Source of the DNA: Treponema_I sp045597345 | GTDB taxonomy: Bacteria > Spirochaetota > Spirochaetia > Treponematales > Treponemataceae | Assembly: GCA_045597345.1 (NCBI GenBank) | Contig: JAZLJW010000012.1 | Coordinates: 16,879 to 80,878 of the forward strand | Reading direction: 5' to 3' | Length of the DNA: 64,000 nucleotides | In this document: one piece after another, positions 62,397 through 64,000 of the stretch | Layout: each line of letters begins with the position of its first letter | Numbering within the stretch: position 1 is the first letter of the stretch | The notes under the pieces: model-generated | Seen by the model: only the letters and a program-made list of their open reading frames with translations | Told to the model about the DNA's origin: nothing | Databases searched by the model: none | Translations under genes and position numbers: made by a program

Positions 62397-62423
62397 AGAT
62401 TCCGGAACAAGTTCGGAATGACA
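62397..62423 (-). repeat. 27-nt hairpin repeat (copy 3), right unit of an inverted pair
   Basis: On the minus strand TGTC, arms ATTCCGAA and TCCGGAAT (one mismatch) around CTTGT, then CT. The arms differ from copy 2 on both sides in a compensating way. Confidence 0.78.
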
Positions 62424-62473
62424 CTATGCACTATACTTTCGGTGACAGTTTCTTACATAAAAGGAGATAGAGG

Positions 62474-62905
62474 ATGAAATCTATGAAAAAAGTTTTTCTT
62501 GTGCTGCTGGTACTGACAGTATGCATCACCGCAGCAAGTGCTGATGGATGGGTGATTAGAACAAGCGATATTGTTTCAATGATGGAAAATCTTGAATGTT
62601 CAGGTATTACGGTGCAGGAGGATGGGATTGTAAATGCAACCTCTGGAGATGGATATCTTTTTCGATATTTTGAGTCTGATGTCTTTTATATCTTCCGGTC
62701 CTGGTGGACTGCAGATTTAAGAGCAAGGGATGCTAACAGCTGGAATATGGAAGTATCGCCTCCTACGATGTACATCGATGATGACGGTACTGTTGTTGTT
62801 GAAATGCTTATTGTCAAGGAAGGCATAACAAGAGAGAATCTATCTGCAACGCTTGCGTTTTTCATAGATAGCCTGCCAGATGTTGAGGATTTTCTGTATG
62901 ATTAA
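62474..62905 (+). CDS. YbjN-like small secreted protein
   Basis: A signal peptide (cleavage near SADG) precedes about 120 residues. The pattern DIVSMMENLECSGITVQEDG, FRYFESDVFYIFRSWW and ITRENLSATLAFFIDSLPDVEDF resembles the YbjN fold, whose members are mostly of unknown function. The match is by eye. AAAGGAG/AGAGG lies before the ATG. The 260 bp upstream hold the paired hairpin repeats and a TATACT hexamer at about 62429. The stop overlaps the convergent DRTGG gene by 4 bp. Confidence 0.72.
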   Translation: MKSMKKVFLVLLVLTVCITAASADGWVIRTSDIVSMMENLECSGITVQEDGIVNATSGDGYLFRYFESDVFYIFRSWWTADLRARDANSWNMEVSPPTMYIDDDGTVVVEMLIVKEGITRENLSATLAFFIDSLPDVEDFLYD

Positions 62906-63276
62906 TACGTCTCACTGAGGAAAAATGGTGCGACGGTACTGCTTATTTCAAAAGAGGTACGGGATGTAACAAACAGGCTGACTCCCCGTTCTTCTGCCAT
63001 TTGTATTACTTCAGGTGAAGGATGCCGGTTGTTACAGAAAATAACAGCCGGCATTTTTTTTGTCTCTGCAACGGCAATGGTGTTTGCATGGGCCTGAACG
63101 GTAACCAGAATCTGTCCGGCACGGGCATGGGCCAGTACATCGCTGAGCAGATCGCCGGTGTAGCAGCCTGATACTGCTTTTGTTGAAACTGGAGCTGTCA
63201 GTTTCTGCACCTGAAACTCATCGGGGATGTGGTCAATCAGCTCAGCTGCAGATAAGACAGCGTCGTTACAGCACAT
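62902..63276 (-). CDS. DRTGG-domain protein
   Basis: Almost all of the 124-residue protein is one DRTGG-type domain: SGCYTGDLLSDVLAHARAGQILVTVQAHANTIAVAETKKMPAVIFCNNRHPSPEVIQMAEERGVSLFVT, shown here by its ends only for recognition (GCYTGDLLSDVLAHA and EERGVSLFVT). Similar single-domain proteins often lie near HydABC genes and CBS proteins in anaerobes, and a nucleotide-sensing role is likely but unproven. Its start overlaps the stop of the HAD gene by 11 bp. Confidence 0.82.
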   Translation of the reverse strand: MCCNDAVLSAAELIDHIPDEFQVQKLTAPVSTKAVSGCYTGDLLSDVLAHARAGQILVTVQAHANTIAVAETKKMPAVIFCNNRHPSPEVIQMAEERGVSLFVTSRTSFEISSTVAPFFLSETY

Positions 63277-64000
63277 ACTCTTTTACAAAATGGGCAACGC
63301 CATCTTCTTCGTTGGTACAGTCCGACACATGAACAGCGACAGACTGCATTTCAGTGATTCCATTTTTCATGCACACACTGTGGGCAGCATACCGCAGCAT
63401 ACTCTCGTCATTAAAGCTGTCACCAAATGCCATGGTCTGGCTCTGCTGCAGACCCAGATGTGTTTCTGCCAGCCACTGAAGTGCTTCGCCTTTGCCGGCG
63501 TTGGCAGGCATGATTTCAAGAAAGTAGGGCTTACTGGTAAAAATTACTGCTCTGCTGCCGAACATTTCTTTAAGCACCGGCTGCAGCTCCTGCAGTACTT
63601 CAGGTTCGCCGGGAATCAGCATTTTCGGATGGCCTTTCTGCAGAAATTCTTCGTAGTCAGGAACAACCTGCATTTTCAAGCCGGAAAGCCGTACATCAAG
63701 CTGTGTCCATTCATTGTCTTCAGGTACATAAATAGTTGTAGCATCATACACTTCTGAATACAGATGACGTTTTTTTGCTTCCCTGGCAGCTGCAATCAGA
63801 ATATCAGGCTCAACGGCCCGGCTGAAAATCTGCTGTCTCAGGTGCATGTCATAAATGGAGGACCCGTTCAGCGCAATCATGTATCTTCCTGTTTCAAATC
63901 CGGCAATATCAAGACGCCGTACATGCGGTAAAATGGCATTTTCAGTGCGTCCTGAACTGAGAACAATGTAAATTCCCTGTCGGCAGGCCTCTTGTAAAAC
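63266..64000 (-). CDS. Cof-type HAD hydrolase, 5' end cut by window edge
   Basis: The frame is open from 64000 to the stop at 63266 (244 codons visible). Motif II lies near the edge (IYIVLSSGRTENAI), the cap domain follows, and motif IV is AFGDSFNDESML. MIALNGS around 63880 is internal, not the start. The N-terminal DxDGT motif lies outside the window. Cof-type HADs dephosphorylate sugar phosphates or flavin and pyridoxal derivatives; the substrate is unknown. It is coupled by an 11-bp overlap to the DRTGG gene. Confidence 0.9.
   Translation of the reverse strand, partial: VLQEACRQGIYIVLSSGRTENAILPHVRRLDIAGFETGRYMIALNGSSIYDMHLRQQIFSRAVEPDILIAAAREAKKRHLYSEVYDATTIYVPEDNEWTQLDVRLSGLKMQVVPDYEEFLQKGHPKMLIPGEPEVLQELQPVLKEMFGSRAVIFTSKPYFLEIMPANAGKGEALQWLAETHLGLQQSQTMAFGDSFNDESMLRYAAHSVCMKNGITEMQSVAVHVSDCTNEEDGVAHFVKEYVL

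Noticed and set aside
1..64000. tRNA, rRNA or CRISPR features
   Set aside because: Reading the intergenic gaps on both strands I saw no T-arm pattern, rRNA-like sequence or regularly spaced direct repeats; a covariance-model scan would settle small RNAs.

Overview
The window reads as a chromosomal segment of a spirochaete, most likely a host-associated Treponema (inference). Support comes from an archaeal-type PheS, a DUF5312-like protein, a bactofilin/M23/RicT cluster, a trimeric-type [FeFe] hydrogenase and many c-di-GMP proteins. Nearly all sequence is coding. I see no rRNA, tRNA, CRISPR array, prophage or intact insertion sequence.

Layout. 1-6120 (minus): a patatin-like phospholipase cut by the left edge, then a glycerol catabolic operon glpK - GlpA-type dehydrogenase - FAD oxidoreductase - DUF1667. 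6369-13308: an HD-GYP protein facing a three-gene unit (dCache sensor with a kinase-like tail, EAL phosphodiesterase, GH31 glucosidase). 13421-19781: fhs, an Rpn-type nuclease, an MFS transporter, a TPR lipoprotein and plsC. 19909-26884: an RND efflux operon (adaptor, pump, extra lipoprotein, TolC). 26906-30541: tapT facing dnaX-ybaB-recR. 30791-33489: a DUF2147 secreted protein and a lemA-TPM-TPM operon. 33692-41475 (minus): tatD, dus, a DUF5312-like gene, GGDEF, rhomboid, two secreted unknowns and pheS. 41632-44572: M23 peptidase, bactofilin, YaaR, RicT. 44625-53052: methyltransferase, YchJ, rlmB, hemolysin III, aspS, apbE, a lone CBM48, nth, metK. 53114-53464: a 351-bp non-coding element with inverted ends and an 8-bp flanking repeat (MITE-like). 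53486-58870 (minus): slyX and the hydrogenase operon. 59007-64000: a lipoprotein, an NlpC/P60 protein with a barrel-like tail, tyrS, a YbjN-like protein, a DRTGG protein and a HAD hydrolase cut by the right edge.

How it fits together. The genes describe a fermenter that uses glycerol and alpha-glucans and disposes of electrons as H2 through an NADH/ferredoxin-type hydrogenase. It invests in cell-shape and cell-wall functions and in c-di-GMP signalling (HD-GYP, EAL and GGDEF proteins).

The most unusual non-coding observations are four. (1) A MITE-like element sits downstream of metK. (2) A recurring arrangement places a -10 hexamer 6-7 nt before the ATG of several genes without a Shine-Dalgarno, which predicts leaderless mRNAs. 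(3) A family of 27-nt hairpin repeats shows compensatory changes. (4) In three places a terminator is interleaved with the start signals of the next gene.
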